This document shows, piece after piece, positions 1-8,705 of a stretch of 64,000 nucleotides of DNA. Every line of letters begins with the position of its first letter. Position 1 is the first letter of the stretch. The notes below the pieces were generated by a model. It made no database searches and was not told where the DNA came from. It saw nothing but the letters and a program-made list of their open reading frames with translations. Both the position numbers and the translations under genes were made by a program. Origin of the DNA: Onishia taeanensis (GTDB lineage Bacteria > Pseudomonadota > Gammaproteobacteria > Pseudomonadales > Halomonadaceae); contig NZ_JABVXC010000012.1 of NCBI RefSeq assembly GCF_013349955.1, positions 62,001 to 126,000 on the forward strand. The letters are read 5' to 3'.

Positions 1-1
1 G

Positions 2-574
2 GGCCTCGGTGCCACGGTATCGGCCCTGTCGGTCTCGATCGGCTTCCCGCAGACCTATGACCCGACCCAGCTGCTGAGCAGCTTCGGCTTCGGTCTGCCC
101 GCCGCCCTGGTGATCTTCTTCTCGGTGCTGACCACCAACGTGATGTGCGTCTACAGCGCGACCCTGTCGTACATGAGCGTGCGCACCCAGACCCCCTTCT
201 GGAAGCCGGCCCTGATCATCGGCATCATCTCGGTGCTGGGCTCGCTGATCCCGGGCATCCTCGACCAGTTCCAGACCTTCCTGTTGATCATCGGCAGCGT
301 CTTCATCCCGGCCTTTTCGCTGATGATCGTCGACTACTTCCTGGTCGACCGCGACCGCTACACGCCCAAGCACCTGATCACGGACGCCGCGACCCTGCCG
401 GCGATCAATCCGCAGGCGCTCGGCTGCTACGTGGTCGGGGCGGTTCTCGCCTACTACTGGAACTGGGTCGCGCCGCTGAGCTTCGGCGCATCGCTGCCGG
501 TATTCGTGCTAACTGGGACGCTCTACTTCGTCATCAGCAAGCTGTCCAGGCGCCAGCAGAAGGCCCGCGCATGA
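2..574 (+). CDS. NCS1-family permease, C-terminal part (partial)
   Basis: The reading frame is open from the window edge, so the 5' part of the gene lies outside; about 190 residues are visible. They contain several hydrophobic helices with short basic loops and a cytoplasmic tail ending in a KLSRRQQK-type basic stretch. The pattern (an FGFGLPAAL helix, an SATLSYMSV segment, a PAFSLMIVDYFLVDRDRY segment) fits the nucleobase:cation symporter-1 family, inner-membrane importers of purines, pyrimidines, allantoin or thiamine precursors. The substrate cannot be deduced from this part. The TGA stop overlaps the start of the next gene (ATGA), so the permease probably shares an operon with the hydrolase and aldehyde dehydrogenase that follow. 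Confidence 0.8.
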   Translation, partial: GLGATVSALSVSIGFPQTYDPTQLLSSFGFGLPAALVIFFSVLTTNVMCVYSATLSYMSVRTQTPFWKPALIIGIISVLGSLIPGILDQFQTFLLIIGSVFIPAFSLMIVDYFLVDRDRYTPKHLITDAATLPAINPQALGCYVVGAVLAYYWNWVAPLSFGASLPVFVLTGTLYFVISKLSRRQQKARA

Positions 575-1320
575 GTTCAACGTCCTCGCGCCTCGAGCGC
601 ATCGCGCCGGATCAGTGGTATCGCACCCAGCGCCTGAGTGATGGCATCACCCTGATCGACGAGCCTTGGATCAAGCCGTTCTTCCGCTGCAATATCTGGC
701 ATGTCCGAGGACGCGACCGCGATCTGCTGGTGGACTTCGGCCTGGGTGCCGTGCCCCTGCGCCGGCATGTCGCGCTCCTCGCCGAGCGCGACCTGGTCGG
801 CGTGGCCAGCCACACCCACTTCGATCATATCGGGGCGGCCAGCGAGTTCGACTGCTGCCACGTGCATGCCGCCGAAGCCGATATCCTCGCCGCGCCGGAT
901 AACGCTCGCACCCTGGCCGATGCCTTTCTCAACGATGAGATGTTCGACGCCCTGCCGCCGGCGCCCTATGCCCACAGCGGCTATCGCATCCCCGTACCGC
1001 CCAAGATCGCCCACCTCGAAGATGGCGACGTCATCGACCTGGGCGACCGACGCTTCGAGGTCATTCACACGCCGGGCCATTCGCCCGGCGGCATCGCCCT
1101 TTGGGAAGCCGCCACCGCTACCCTGATCTCCGGTGACCTGGTCTATGACGGCCCGCTGATCGAGGACGCCTGGCACAGCAATCTCGCCGACTATGCCGCC
1201 AGCATGCGGCGGCTGCGCGCCCTGCCGGCCCGCATCGTTCACGGCGGCCACTTCCCGAGTTTTTCGGGCGAGCGGCTGAACGCCATGATCGACGACTGGC
1301 TTGCCCATCACGATCAATGA
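571..1320 (+). CDS. metallo-beta-lactamase-fold hydrolase
   Basis: This is a 249-residue MBL-fold protein. The metal-binding signature HTHFDH lies at residues 81-86 (H81, H83, D85, H86). Further ligands are likely H170 (in HTPGHSPGG), D189 (in SGDLVYDG) and H227 (in VHGGHFPSF), so the two-metal site looks complete. Glyoxalase II, lactonases and other small thioester or ester hydrolases share this layout. The start is the ATG overlapping the permease stop; the open frame extends further upstream but that part is out-of-frame permease sequence. Position between a permease and an aldehyde dehydrogenase suggests hydrolysis of an imported compound or its intermediate, which is inference. Confidence 0.85.
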   Translation: MSSTSSRLERIAPDQWYRTQRLSDGITLIDEPWIKPFFRCNIWHVRGRDRDLLVDFGLGAVPLRRHVALLAERDLVGVASHTHFDHIGAASEFDCCHVHAAEADILAAPDNARTLADAFLNDEMFDALPPAPYAHSGYRIPVPPKIAHLEDGDVIDLGDRRFEVIHTPGHSPGGIALWEAATATLISGDLVYDGPLIEDAWHSNLADYAASMRRLRALPARIVHGGHFPSFSGERLNAMIDDWLAHHDQ

Positions 1321-1372
1321 CCTCTCGCCCCACCTCTCTAGACCCATCTCTCGACTTATGACGGAGCGCGTC

Positions 1373-2818
1373 ATGCAAAAGATCGACCAGCAGTTCATTA
1401 ACAATCACTGGGTGACCAGCCAGAGTCAGCGCCGGCTGGCCGTCATGGACCCGTTTCGGGAAACGGTGATCGCCGAAGTCACCGCCGGCGACCCGGCCGA
1501 TGTCGAGGCCGCCGTTACCGCCGCTCGTCAGGCGCAGCCCGCCTGGGAAGCCCTTGGCGGCAATGCCCGTGGCGACTATCTGGACGCCTTCGCCGAGGCC
1601 CTGAGCGCACGCCGCGAGACGCTGACCCGGCTCTCGTCCACCAACAACGGCAAGGCGCTGATGGAAGCCGGCATCGACCTGGACGATGCCATCGCCTGCT
1701 ACCGCTACTATGCCAATCAGGCCCGCGCTCTGGAGGCCCGGCAGGGGCGCCTGGTGGAACATGCCATGGACGGCGTCGAGGCCCGCTGCTATGAAGACCC
1801 CGCCGGCGTGGTCGGCCTGATCGCGCCCTGGAACTTCCCGCTGGTGACCAGCGCCTGGAAGCTCGCCCCGGCACTGGCCGCCGGCTGTACCGCGGTCTTC
1901 AAGCCGTCGGAAGTCACGCCGCTGCCCGAGCTGGCGCTGGCCGATATCGCCCTCGAGATCGGTCTGCCCGCCGGTGTGCTCAACCTGCTCAACGGTGACG
2001 GTGACGGCATCGGCGCGCCCCTGAGCCAGCACCCCAGCATCGACAAGCTCTCCTTCACCGGCAGCAACGCGGTTGGCGAGAAGATCATGCAGGCCGCCGC
2101 CCGTGGCGTGCGCGGCGTGTCGCTGGAGCTCGGCGGCAAGTCACCGATCCTGGTGCTCGACGATGCCGACGTCGAGCAGGCCGCCGACTGGGTGATGGCA
2201 GGCATCTTCTTCAACAGCGGCCAGATCTGCTCGGCCACCTCGCGCCTGATCGTCCACGAGGCGATCGGCGAGTCGCTGTATGCCGCCCTCGGCGAACGTA
2301 TCGACGCGCTGACGCTGGGCGACCCGCTGGATGAGGGCACCGACATGGGCCCGATGACCAGCGAACGCCAGCGCGATGCCGTGCGTTCCTACCTGGCGCT
2401 GGCCGAACGCGAAGGGCTCGAGGCCGTCCGCGACGCCCGCCATCGCCGCCTGCCGGATCAGGGCTTCTTCGTCGCCCCGGTGCTGTATCGCGACGTGCCT
2501 ACCCACAGCCGCCTGTGGTGCGAGGAAATCTTCGGCCCGGTGTTGTGCGCAAGAAGCGTGGCAAGCGAAGAAGAGGCGATTGCGCTGGCCAACGACTCGG
2601 CGTTTGGCCTTGCCGCCACCGTGATCAGCGGCGACGCCGAGCGCGCCAAGCGCGTCGGCCGTGCCCTCAAGGCCGGCAGCATCTGGTTCAATACCGAGCA
2701 GTTGGTGCTGCCCGAAACGGGCTGGGGCGGCTTCGGCATCAGCGGCATTGGCCGCGAATTGGGCCCTTGGGGGCTGGCCGGCTATCTCGAGGTCAAGCAC
2801 ATCGTCGGGCCAGCCTGA
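1373..2818 (+). CDS. NAD(P)-dependent aldehyde dehydrogenase
   Basis: This 481-residue protein of the ALDH superfamily oxidises an aldehyde to the acid with NAD(P). Visible hallmarks are N154 (in IAPWNFP), the nucleotide-binding FTGS segment, E252 (in LELGGKSP) and catalytic C286 (in NSGQICSA), followed by the EEIFGPV motif. The overall pattern resembles betaine or aminobutyraldehyde dehydrogenases, but the substrate is not determined. Upstream ATGs at 1301 and 1358 are in frame; 1373 is chosen because GGAG stands about 6 bases before it and the homologous part begins there. It lies 52 bp after the MBL gene and ends before a strong terminator, so it is the last gene of that operon. Confidence 0.9.
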   Translation: MQKIDQQFINNHWVTSQSQRRLAVMDPFRETVIAEVTAGDPADVEAAVTAARQAQPAWEALGGNARGDYLDAFAEALSARRETLTRLSSTNNGKALMEAGIDLDDAIACYRYYANQARALEARQGRLVEHAMDGVEARCYEDPAGVVGLIAPWNFPLVTSAWKLAPALAAGCTAVFKPSEVTPLPELALADIALEIGLPAGVLNLLNGDGDGIGAPLSQHPSIDKLSFTGSNAVGEKIMQAAARGVRGVSLELGGKSPILVLDDADVEQAADWVMAGIFFNSGQICSATSRLIVHEAIGESLYAALGERIDALTLGDPLDEGTDMGPMTSERQRDAVRSYLALAEREGLEAVRDARHRRLPDQGFFVAPVLYRDVPTHSRLWCEEIFGPVLCARSVASEEEAIALANDSAFGLAATVISGDAERAKRVGRALKAGSIWFNTEQLVLPETGWGGFGISGIGRELGPWGLAGYLEVKHIVGPA

Positions 2819-2880
2819 GACCGGACCGGGCCCCTAATCCAGGCCTGTGCATAAGCAAGGCGGCCGGCTGGCCGCCTACC

Positions 2881-2910
2881 AAAAGAGACCGCCGAGGCGG
2901 TCTCTTTTTT
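2881..2910 (+). terminator. rho-independent terminator after the aldehyde dehydrogenase
   Basis: A perfect inverted repeat (AAAAGAGACCGCC paired with GGCGGTCTCTTTT around a GA centre) ends in a run of T. The A-run on the other side makes it usable for the leftward gene ending at 2973. Confidence 0.9.
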
Positions 2911-2972
2911 GGTTCGCTTTGTTAGGTTCGATGCGACGCCCAGTTAGCGCCCGTCATCGAAGACGCCGGCCA

Positions 2973-3311
2973 TCAGGCGGCACCTGGTACCGGGGAAAAA
3001 TGGGTGCGGGCATGGTGATAGAGGACGCTGGCATAGCCGTTGCGGTGGAGCAGCTTGTGAATCTTGGCCGGGTCCTGGTCCTCGAGCGCGCGGCGCAGCT
3101 TGGCTTGCTGCTCGGCGTCGATTGCCTCGTGCCAGTGGAAGGGTGTCCCCTGTGCCAGGGCCTTTTCAGCCTGCTGCATGAGGTCGATTTCCACTCGCCC
3201 ACCCTGCTGATAGAGCAGGTCGAAGCCTTCCTGGCGCTCCGCAGCGGGAACGTCGCAGGGTTTCTCCATCGCTTCCAGTACATTGACGTAGTAATAGCTA
3301 AGCGGCTGCAT
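2973..3311 (-). CDS. uncharacterised small soluble protein
   Basis: This 112-residue protein is not recognised. It starts with MQPLSYYYVN and is predicted soluble and mostly helical, with many acidic and Gln residues; a His-rich stretch (YHHARTHF) lies near the C-terminus. There is no signal peptide or membrane segment. The start at 3311 is preceded by AAAGGAG at 7 bases; a longer frame starting at 3395 lacks such a site. It is a single gene, transcribed toward the terminator at 2881-2910. No function is proposed. Confidence 0.7.
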   Translation of the reverse strand: MQPLSYYYVNVLEAMEKPCDVPAAERQEGFDLLYQQGGRVEIDLMQQAEKALAQGTPFHWHEAIDAEQQAKLRRALEDQDPAKIHKLLHRNGYASVLYHHARTHFSPVPGAA

Positions 3312-3533
3312 CTCGGCTCCTTTCAAGGAAATTGTTGTCTTGCCAACGAGCTTTTTGCCGTTCTTGCCGACCACCCCCATAACGGGGTGACGCACTTCGA
3401 GTGTATCTCACCCATGGAGATCCGACAGCCATCCATGCTCTTGCGTCTGAGGATCCATGACGACCCTGACGTTGCCATACTCACGGGGGCCCTGTAGGAG
3501 TATCCCTAGAATCCATTCATTGGCAGGTGATCC

Positions 3534-4022
3534 ATGGCTCGACGGCCCTTCGCTCTTTCGACAACCAACGCCTCCTCGACCACCCATGCTTCCTCGATAG
3601 CCGCGGCGGCCTCGACAGCGACTCCCGCAACCGCTACAGCTCAGCCGGCCTGGCTCAGGGAGTGTCTGATCTCACTGGCGATCGCGGCGCTGCTAGCCGG
3701 GATATCGCTGGGCGCTGGTCTCACCTGGCAAGCACAAGGCCTGGGCTGGCTGGCAGCCGGGCCACTGGTGGCAGCCATTGGCTGGAGCCTGGTCTGGGGA
3801 TTTTTGCTGATACGCCACCTCCACCAGTCGCTGATCGGGGCCCTCGGCTTCTGGCTGGTGCAGGGAGCAATGTGGCACGGCAGCTACCGGGATGGGCCGC
3901 TGGGCGAACTCGAGACGCCGCTGCTGGTCCTTTGGGCGCTGATGCTTGCCGGCCTGGCCTTGACCCTGCTGGCGCTCTGGCTTGCCAAGGCTTACCGAAG
4001 CCGCACTGACTCCGGCCGTTAA
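3534..4022 (+). CDS. uncharacterised membrane protein with Ser/Thr/Ala-rich N-terminus
   Basis: This 162-residue protein has about 37 N-terminal residues made almost only of Ala, Ser and Thr, so probably disordered. About four hydrophobic segments follow (roughly residues 44-65, 70-92, 96-110 and 127-150), with a basic tail KAYRSRTDSGR. No family is recognised. The ATG at 3534 follows a weak AGGTGA site; another frame starting at 3527 overlaps it but gives no plausible protein. It stands alone, with 222 bp before it and 228 bp after it in which no other gene is seen. Confidence 0.55.
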   Translation: MARRPFALSTTNASSTTHASSIAAAASTATPATATAQPAWLRECLISLAIAALLAGISLGAGLTWQAQGLGWLAAGPLVAAIGWSLVWGFLLIRHLHQSLIGALGFWLVQGAMWHGSYRDGPLGELETPLLVLWALMLAGLALTLLALWLAKAYRSRTDSGR

Positions 4023-4250
4023 ACCAGGCACACCGTCGAGAGCATCTCGCGAGCAGGCGCGCTATCCATGATCCAGATCGAGTTCCCGCTCAGCATATGC
4101 ACATAGCGCATATCTTGTATCAGTATTCATCAGTTCCCGAATACGGTGACGGTCTCTAGAGTGGCTATCATTAACTCGCCGCCGAGGGCGGCGAGGCATC
4201 AGCTGTGACCTTTTTCCAAATCATCTTTCAAACCATCACCAGGAGCTTCC

Positions 4251-4937
4251 ATGAGCAAACGCATTCTGATGGTACTGACCTCTCACGACCGTCTCGGCAA
4301 TACCGGCAAGAAGACCGGCTTCTGGCTCGAAGAGCTGGCGGCGCCCTACTATGCCTGCCTGGATGCCGGCGCCGAGATAACTCTGGCATCCCCCCAGGGC
4401 GGCCAGCCGCCGCTGGACCCCGCCAGTGACGCAGAAGATAGCCAGACCGATGCCACCCGTCGCTTCAAGCAGGACGATGCGGCCAACGCCAAGCTGGCCA
4501 ACACCCAGCGCCTGTCCGAGATCAAGGCCGACGACTTCGACGCCATCTTCTATCCGGGCGGTCACGGCCCGCTGTGGGACCTGGTCGACAATCCCGATTC
4601 TATCCGCCTGATCGAAACCTTCTGGGCTCAGCAGAAGCCGGTGGCGGCGGTCTGCCATGCGCCCATCGTGCTGCTCAATGCACGCGATGAGTCAGGTGAG
4701 CCGCTGGTCAAGGGCCGCGAGGTCACCGGGTTCACCAACGGCGAGGAAGACGCCGTGGGCCTGACCGAGATCGTGCCCCAACTGGTCGAAGATGCGCTGA
4801 TCGGCTGCGGCGGCGTTTACTCCAAGGCCGACGACTTCACGCCCTACACTCGCCAGGATGGCCGCCTGATCACCGGCCAGAACCCGCCCTCTTCCGAGCC
4901 AGTGGCCAAGGTACTGCTCGAGGCACTCGGCCTCTGA
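4251..4937 (+). CDS. type 1 glutamine amidotransferase domain protein (DJ-1/PfpI, Hsp31-like)
   Basis: This 228-residue protein has the DJ-1/PfpI fold. The nucleophile elbow is C135-H136 in AVCHAP, preceded by the YPGGHGPLWDL loop, and an acidic residue in AGAEITLASP could complete the site. Related proteins act as glutathione-independent glyoxalases (glyoxalase III), holdases or deglycases under aldehyde stress. The start ATG has AGGAGC 7 bases upstream. The next gene is an aldo/keto reductase 139 bp downstream in the same direction, which would fit a shared role in carbonyl detoxification. The catalytic residues are read from the sequence; the physiological role is inferred. Confidence 0.85.
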   Translation: MSKRILMVLTSHDRLGNTGKKTGFWLEELAAPYYACLDAGAEITLASPQGGQPPLDPASDAEDSQTDATRRFKQDDAANAKLANTQRLSEIKADDFDAIFYPGGHGPLWDLVDNPDSIRLIETFWAQQKPVAAVCHAPIVLLNARDESGEPLVKGREVTGFTNGEEDAVGLTEIVPQLVEDALIGCGGVYSKADDFTPYTRQDGRLITGQNPPSSEPVAKVLLEALGL

Positions 4938-4965
4938 GTCGCCAGGAGCCGTCATCGACGCTTCT

Positions 4966-4992
4966 CATCCCGCCCTTGAATCCGGCGGGATG
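4966..4992 (+). terminator. weak hairpin after the PfpI-family gene
   Basis: A 9-bp perfect inverted repeat (CATCCCGCC and GGCGGGATG, 9-base loop) follows the stop codon by about 30 bases. There is no good T-run, so termination would be weak or rho-assisted. Confidence 0.35.
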
Positions 4993-5076
4993 ATCCCAAG
5001 GTTTATTAGTCAGCTATCGATGCCTAACGGGAGCGACTCGTCAGGCACGAATCTTGCCCATTGTTACGGAGGTTGC

Positions 5077-5889
5077 ATGACTCAGCACACCGCTATTCCC
5101 AATCCCGGGCTCGGCACCTTCCGTCTTAAGGGCGATACCCTCAAGAGCGCCGTCAACAACGCTCTTGACCTGGGCTATCGCCATATCGATACGGCCCAGA
5201 TGTATGGCAACGAGGCCGAGGTCGGCCAGGCGATCGCCGAGAGTTCGGTGCCGCGTGACGAGATTTTCCTGACCACCAAGGTCTGGCACGACACTCTCGA
5301 GCCCGATGATCTCAAGAAGAGCGTCGACGAGAGCCTGGACAAGCTCGGCACCGATTACGTCGACCTGCTGCTGATTCACTGGCCGTCGCCGAACGATGAG
5401 GTGCCGATGCGCGATTACCTCACCGCACTGCGTGAGGTACAGAAGGCCGGCAAGACCCGTCATATCGGTGTGTCCAACTTCACCATGGCGCAGATCGACC
5501 AGGCCGTGGATATCCTCGGCGAAGGCGTACTGCTGACCAACCAGATCGAGGTCCATCCCTTCCTGCAGAACCGCGCACTGGTGGAACATTGCAAGCGCCA
5601 CGACATCGCGGTCACTGCCTTCATGCCGCTGGCCGTGGGCAAGGTGATGGAAGACGACACCCTCAAGCGCATCGCCGCCGACCACGATGCCACCCCGGCA
5701 CAGGTCACGCTGGCCTGGCTTCAGGCGCTGGATATCGTGACCTTCCCGTCGTCTACCAAGGCCGATCACCTCAAGAGCAACATCGAGGCGCTGAAGATCA
5801 CCCTGAATGACGACGAGCTTGCAGAGATCGCTACGCTCGATCGAGGCGAGCGCATCGCCAACCCCGACTTCGCGCCCGACTGGGACTGA
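5077..5889 (+). CDS. dkgB: aldo/keto reductase (2,5-diketo-D-gluconate reductase B type)
   Basis: This 270-residue NADPH-dependent aldo/keto reductase is close to the length of E. coli DkgB. The catalytic tetrad is visible: D38 and Y43 (in DTAQMYGNE), K68 (in TTKVWHD) and H101 (in LLIHWPSP). The C-terminal phosphate-binding pattern FPSSTKADHLKSN fits NADPH use. Enzymes of this group reduce methylglyoxal and other aldehydes as well as diketogluconate. The open frame begins at 4990, but the ATG at 5077 has GGAGG 4 bases upstream and marks the start of homology. A strong terminator follows. Confidence 0.88.
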   Translation: MTQHTAIPNPGLGTFRLKGDTLKSAVNNALDLGYRHIDTAQMYGNEAEVGQAIAESSVPRDEIFLTTKVWHDTLEPDDLKKSVDESLDKLGTDYVDLLLIHWPSPNDEVPMRDYLTALREVQKAGKTRHIGVSNFTMAQIDQAVDILGEGVLLTNQIEVHPFLQNRALVEHCKRHDIAVTAFMPLAVGKVMEDDTLKRIAADHDATPAQVTLAWLQALDIVTFPSSTKADHLKSNIEALKITLNDDELAEIATLDRGERIANPDFAPDWD

Positions 5890-5963
5890 CCGCGAAGCAC
5901 GGTAGCGAGATCCTTCGTGCCTGATCTAGCGATGAGATAAGTCCAGATAAGGCGATATAAAAG

Positions 5964-5997
5964 GGGGCGGTGGCCATGAGCCACCGCCCCTTTTTTT
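5964..5997 (+). terminator. rho-independent terminator after dkgB
   Basis: A perfect 11-bp GC-rich stem (GGGGCGGTGGC and GCCACCGCCCC) with a CATGA loop is followed by seven T. Confidence 0.93.
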
Positions 5998-6114
5998 GCG
6001 TCTGCCCTGCCGCTCGATAGGCCCAGCCACTCACACGCATAGCGACAATTCAGCGGCACCGCGCCTCGCCGTGCACAACACTCACGGCATAGACACGCTG
6101 ATCAGGAGGCCAAG

Positions 6115-6528
6115 ATGCAACGCCTTTCTCTGGACAAGGCAACCCTCAGGGTTCGTGACCTCGATGCGCTGACCCAGGTCTTCGGCGAGCTGCTGCCGCT
6201 GTTGATCGCTACCCCCACGGGAACAGTTTTCGAGCTGGGCAGCGACGCCCGAGGGCATACCCAGGTACTGATGCTGGTGAAGAGCGCAACGCCCTCACCG
6301 CCACGCCGCATGACCCTCGAAGTGCCCGACACCGGCTTTGCCGCGCTATGTAAACGCCTGACCGCTCGCGGCGCCCGCCTTTACCAGAGCCAGGGCAGCA
6401 GTTCCCCGGGCTGCGCCTGGCGAGTGCTGAGCTACCCCCTGCCCGAGGGGCATCATCTGCAGGTGGTCACCATCGACCCACGGCGCTGTGCGCCGATGAG
6501 CATTCGGCCCACCGCCGCGGGCGCCTGA
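6115..6528 (+). CDS. uncharacterised protein, possibly VOC (glyoxalase/bleomycin-resistance) fold
   Basis: This 137-residue soluble protein has a beta-alpha-beta layout typical of vicinal oxygen chelate proteins: an N-terminal LRVRDLDALTQVFGELL half, then MTLEVPDTGFAALCKRLTARGARL and a closing strand YPLPEGHHLQVVTIDP. The metal ligands expected in glyoxalase I are not clearly present. The start has a good AGGAGG site 7 bases upstream. It is a monocistronic gene between the dkgB terminator and a convergent small membrane protein gene. The family assignment rests only on the pattern and is tentative. Confidence 0.6.
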   Translation: MQRLSLDKATLRVRDLDALTQVFGELLPLLIATPTGTVFELGSDARGHTQVLMLVKSATPSPPRRMTLEVPDTGFAALCKRLTARGARLYQSQGSSSPGCAWRVLSYPLPEGHHLQVVTIDPRRCAPMSIRPTAAGA

Positions 6529-6548
6529 GCGCCATGGTGAATGCGCCC

Positions 6549-6764
6549 TTAGCCGCGATCTGCCTGCCTGCGCTGACGATTGCGCCGATAGGTCCGCGCT
6601 ACCGCCAGCACCAGTGCTGAGGCGATCATCAGCCCGAGCGTCAGCCCCTGCCAGGGCCGAGCGGCATCGCCCATCACGGTTTCAAGCGTAATGATGGCGA
6701 TCAGGCCAACGGCCTGACTGGCGATCGCTAGCGCGCGCAGGATGTCGAAGGCAGGCTTGGCCAT
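6549..6764 (-). CDS. small two-helix membrane protein, uncharacterised
   Basis: This is a 71-residue protein with two hydrophobic helices (about residues 10-30 and 42-58) and a strongly basic tail (RTYRRNRQRRQADRG), so both ends should face the cytoplasm. The start at 6764 has GGGAG about 7 bases upstream; a longer frame to 6842 is open but has no such site. Function is unknown. Confidence 0.6.
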   Translation of the reverse strand: MAKPAFDILRALAIASQAVGLIAIITLETVMGDAARPWQGLTLGLMIASALVLAVARTYRRNRQRRQADRG

Positions 6765-6902
6765 GAAAGCTCCCGATGTGGATCGTTTGACCTGTTGTGG
6801 GTCGTTTGAATCGTGCGAGGGGTGTGGATAAGTCAACATCACCGATGAGACGCCTCCCTCGCGCAGCGCCTCATGATACCCAATGCGAAGGGCCCGGGTC
6901 GT

Positions 6903-7463
6903 CTAGAGCCCCGGCTTCAGCACCAGCCTGCCGGGCTCGATATCCAGGGTCACGGCTCGCGAAGCCAGGCGCTCCTTCCACCCCCAGCCCATGGCGTCCG
7001 GATCCAGGCGATATACCGGCACGCTCTCCAGGGTCTGGGCGACCAGGCGCACCACCATGTCGGTGACCGGCGCGACATCCACGGGTAGCCAGGGCGCATC
7101 GATGCGGCTGTCGAGCAGCGTCAGGCGACGCAGGTAGATCGCTCCCTCGTCGTTGTCGTAATAGGGCATGCCCTCGAGACTCAACGACACATCGGCGGGC
7201 AGGTTGGACGCGAAGGCGTTGACGGCGACGCGGCCGGCTACCGCGATACGCACCACGTCGCGACCGTCCGGACCGACGGCGAGCTCGGTGGACTCGAGAC
7301 TCAGCGACAGCGGCGAGCCGGCCTTGAGCTGGGCTCGGTCGAAGCCTTCCACAGCCGCCGTCAGTTCCTGCTGCAGGGTGTCCTCGCTCACCGAATAGGA
7401 GAGCGTGGAACAGCCGCTCAGGCCAAGCAGGCAGATCAGGATCAAGGGAACGAGGTGGCGCAT
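6903..7463 (-). CDS. DUF1439-like lipoprotein
   Basis: This 186-residue protein has a lipoprotein signal peptide: MRHLVPLILICLLGLSGC with lipobox LSGC, lipidated Cys at residue 18. The rest alternates hydrophobic and polar residues, as in the beta-rich lipid-binding folds of DUF1439 (E. coli YceB) lipoproteins: early SVSEDTLQQEL, middle LPADVSLSLEGMPYYDNDEGAIYL, then a C-terminal helix pair. With Ser after the Cys, the Lol rule predicts the outer membrane. Function is unknown. It is divergent from the TlpA-like gene at 7719, and the 255 bp between them must hold both promoters. Confidence 0.8.
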   Translation of the reverse strand: MRHLVPLILICLLGLSGCSTLSYSVSEDTLQQELTAAVEGFDRAQLKAGSPLSLSLESTELAVGPDGRDVVRIAVAGRVAVNAFASNLPADVSLSLEGMPYYDNDEGAIYLRRLTLLDSRIDAPWLPVDVAPVTDMVVRLVAQTLESVPVYRLDPDAMGWGWKERLASRAVTLDIEPGRLVLKPGL

Positions 7464-7718
7464 GGGACCGGCTCCGGCAGAGGGATGCGGCTATCCTGTC
7501 CCATTATTGCCCTGTCGCCAAGCGCCTGCGCTCCTTTGCGCGACACGTCGTGCTGCTCTCTCTTTATGACAGGCATCCGTGACAGTCAACCGTGACAGCC
7601 ATCGGGCGAGACAGTAGGCTAAGCGCGACTCTTTGCCATGCGGCGCCGGTACGCCTGCCGCCCGCTCGCCCTTTTCTAGCCACTTATATTTATTCGCTAC
7701 TTACCGGAGCCCGACGAC

Positions 7719-8516
7719 ATGGATGCCCTGGCCATCGGCCCGCTGTTGATCTCGCTACCGCGTCTTTATGCCCTGGCGGCGGCGCTTGTCCTGCTGGTCC
7801 TCAGCCTGGTGCTGCTTGGCCTGCCGCGACGCGCCCATGCCCGTTGGTTCAATGGCCTGCTGCTCAGTTGGCTGGTCGCGGCGCGCCTGGGCCATGTGCT
7901 AACCCACCTCGACAGCTTCGCCGCCGCGCCGCTGGACGCCCTCAAGTTCTGGCAGCCCGGCTACCTGGGCCTGGCGGGACTCGCCGCTGCCAGCGCCTGG
8001 ACGGCCTGGACGCTGCGTGCCCATATGGGGCGCATGTTGGGCGGCCTGGCGCTGCTGCTTGGCTGCTCGGCGCTGTGGCTAGCGCTGGTCAGCTGGAATC
8101 CACTAGGATCGAGCGCCACCCTGCAAAACCTGCCCGAACTGACGCTCGAGAACCTCGACGGCGAGCCTATCGAGCTGGCGTCGCTCGAGGGCCAGCCGGT
8201 GTTGATCAACCTATGGGCCACCTGGTGCCCGCCCTGTCTGCGCGAAATGCCGCTGCTCGCCGCAGTAGCCAGTCGCGACGACATCACCGTGGTCACCGCC
8301 AACCAAGGGGAAGAGCTGCTGCAGGTGGTGCGCTATCTGGACGATAACGACTTACGCTTCGACCAGACACTGCTCGACCCGCAGCAGCGCCTGGGCGTTA
8401 TCGTCGAGTCACCGGGACTGCCCACCAGCCTCTACTTCGATGCCGACGGCCGGCTGGTCGAGCGCCATGTCGGCGAGCTTACCCGCGCCCAGCTCGAGGC
8501 CTGGACGAGGCGCTGA
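7719..8516 (+). CDS. TlpA/ResA-like thioredoxin with multi-helix membrane domain
   Basis: This 265-residue protein has an N-terminal membrane part with about four helices (residues 5-36, 44-60, 80-98 and 105-126). A periplasmic thioredoxin domain of TlpA type follows (about 137-265), with redox motif WCPPC at 169-173 and the cis-proline segment SPGLPTSLYFDADG. Such proteins reduce disulfides in the periplasm, for example in cytochrome c maturation. The N-terminal helices recall the Lgt-like membrane domain found fused to TlpA in some proteobacteria; that comparison is from memory. No cytochrome or dsb gene is adjacent, so the partner is unknown. Confidence 0.82.
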   Translation: MDALAIGPLLISLPRLYALAAALVLLVLSLVLLGLPRRAHARWFNGLLLSWLVAARLGHVLTHLDSFAAAPLDALKFWQPGYLGLAGLAAASAWTAWTLRAHMGRMLGGLALLLGCSALWLALVSWNPLGSSATLQNLPELTLENLDGEPIELASLEGQPVLINLWATWCPPCLREMPLLAAVASRDDITVVTANQGEELLQVVRYLDDNDLRFDQTLLDPQQRLGVIVESPGLPTSLYFDADGRLVERHVGELTRAQLEAWTRR

Positions 8517-8545
8517 ACGCGTATTCTAGCCACTCATTCACCCCC

Positions 8546-8580
8546 AGGGCCGCATGACGTCAACGGCATGCGGCCCTCGC
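8546..8580 (+). terminator. probable terminator after the TlpA-like gene
   Basis: A perfect 11-bp inverted repeat (AGGGCCGCATG and CATGCGGCCCT) with a 10-base loop is followed by CGCTTT. The weak T-run lowers confidence. Confidence 0.5.
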
Positions 8581-8705
8581 TTTCCCAGCTGACGCCTTGC
8601 CTACTTAAGCCGCGCCTCGCTTTGCTGTAAGATACCGCGCCCTGTCGTCGTCGGCCGCTTTGTGCCGGCTACGTGCGCATCGACCCTTTCAGTATCCGAG
8701 GCAGC

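Noticed and set aside
4113..4126. TTGTATCAGTATT upstream of the PfpI-family gene as another MerR operator
   Set aside because: Only one partial match to TTGTAYAAYAT and no second copy at a suitable distance.
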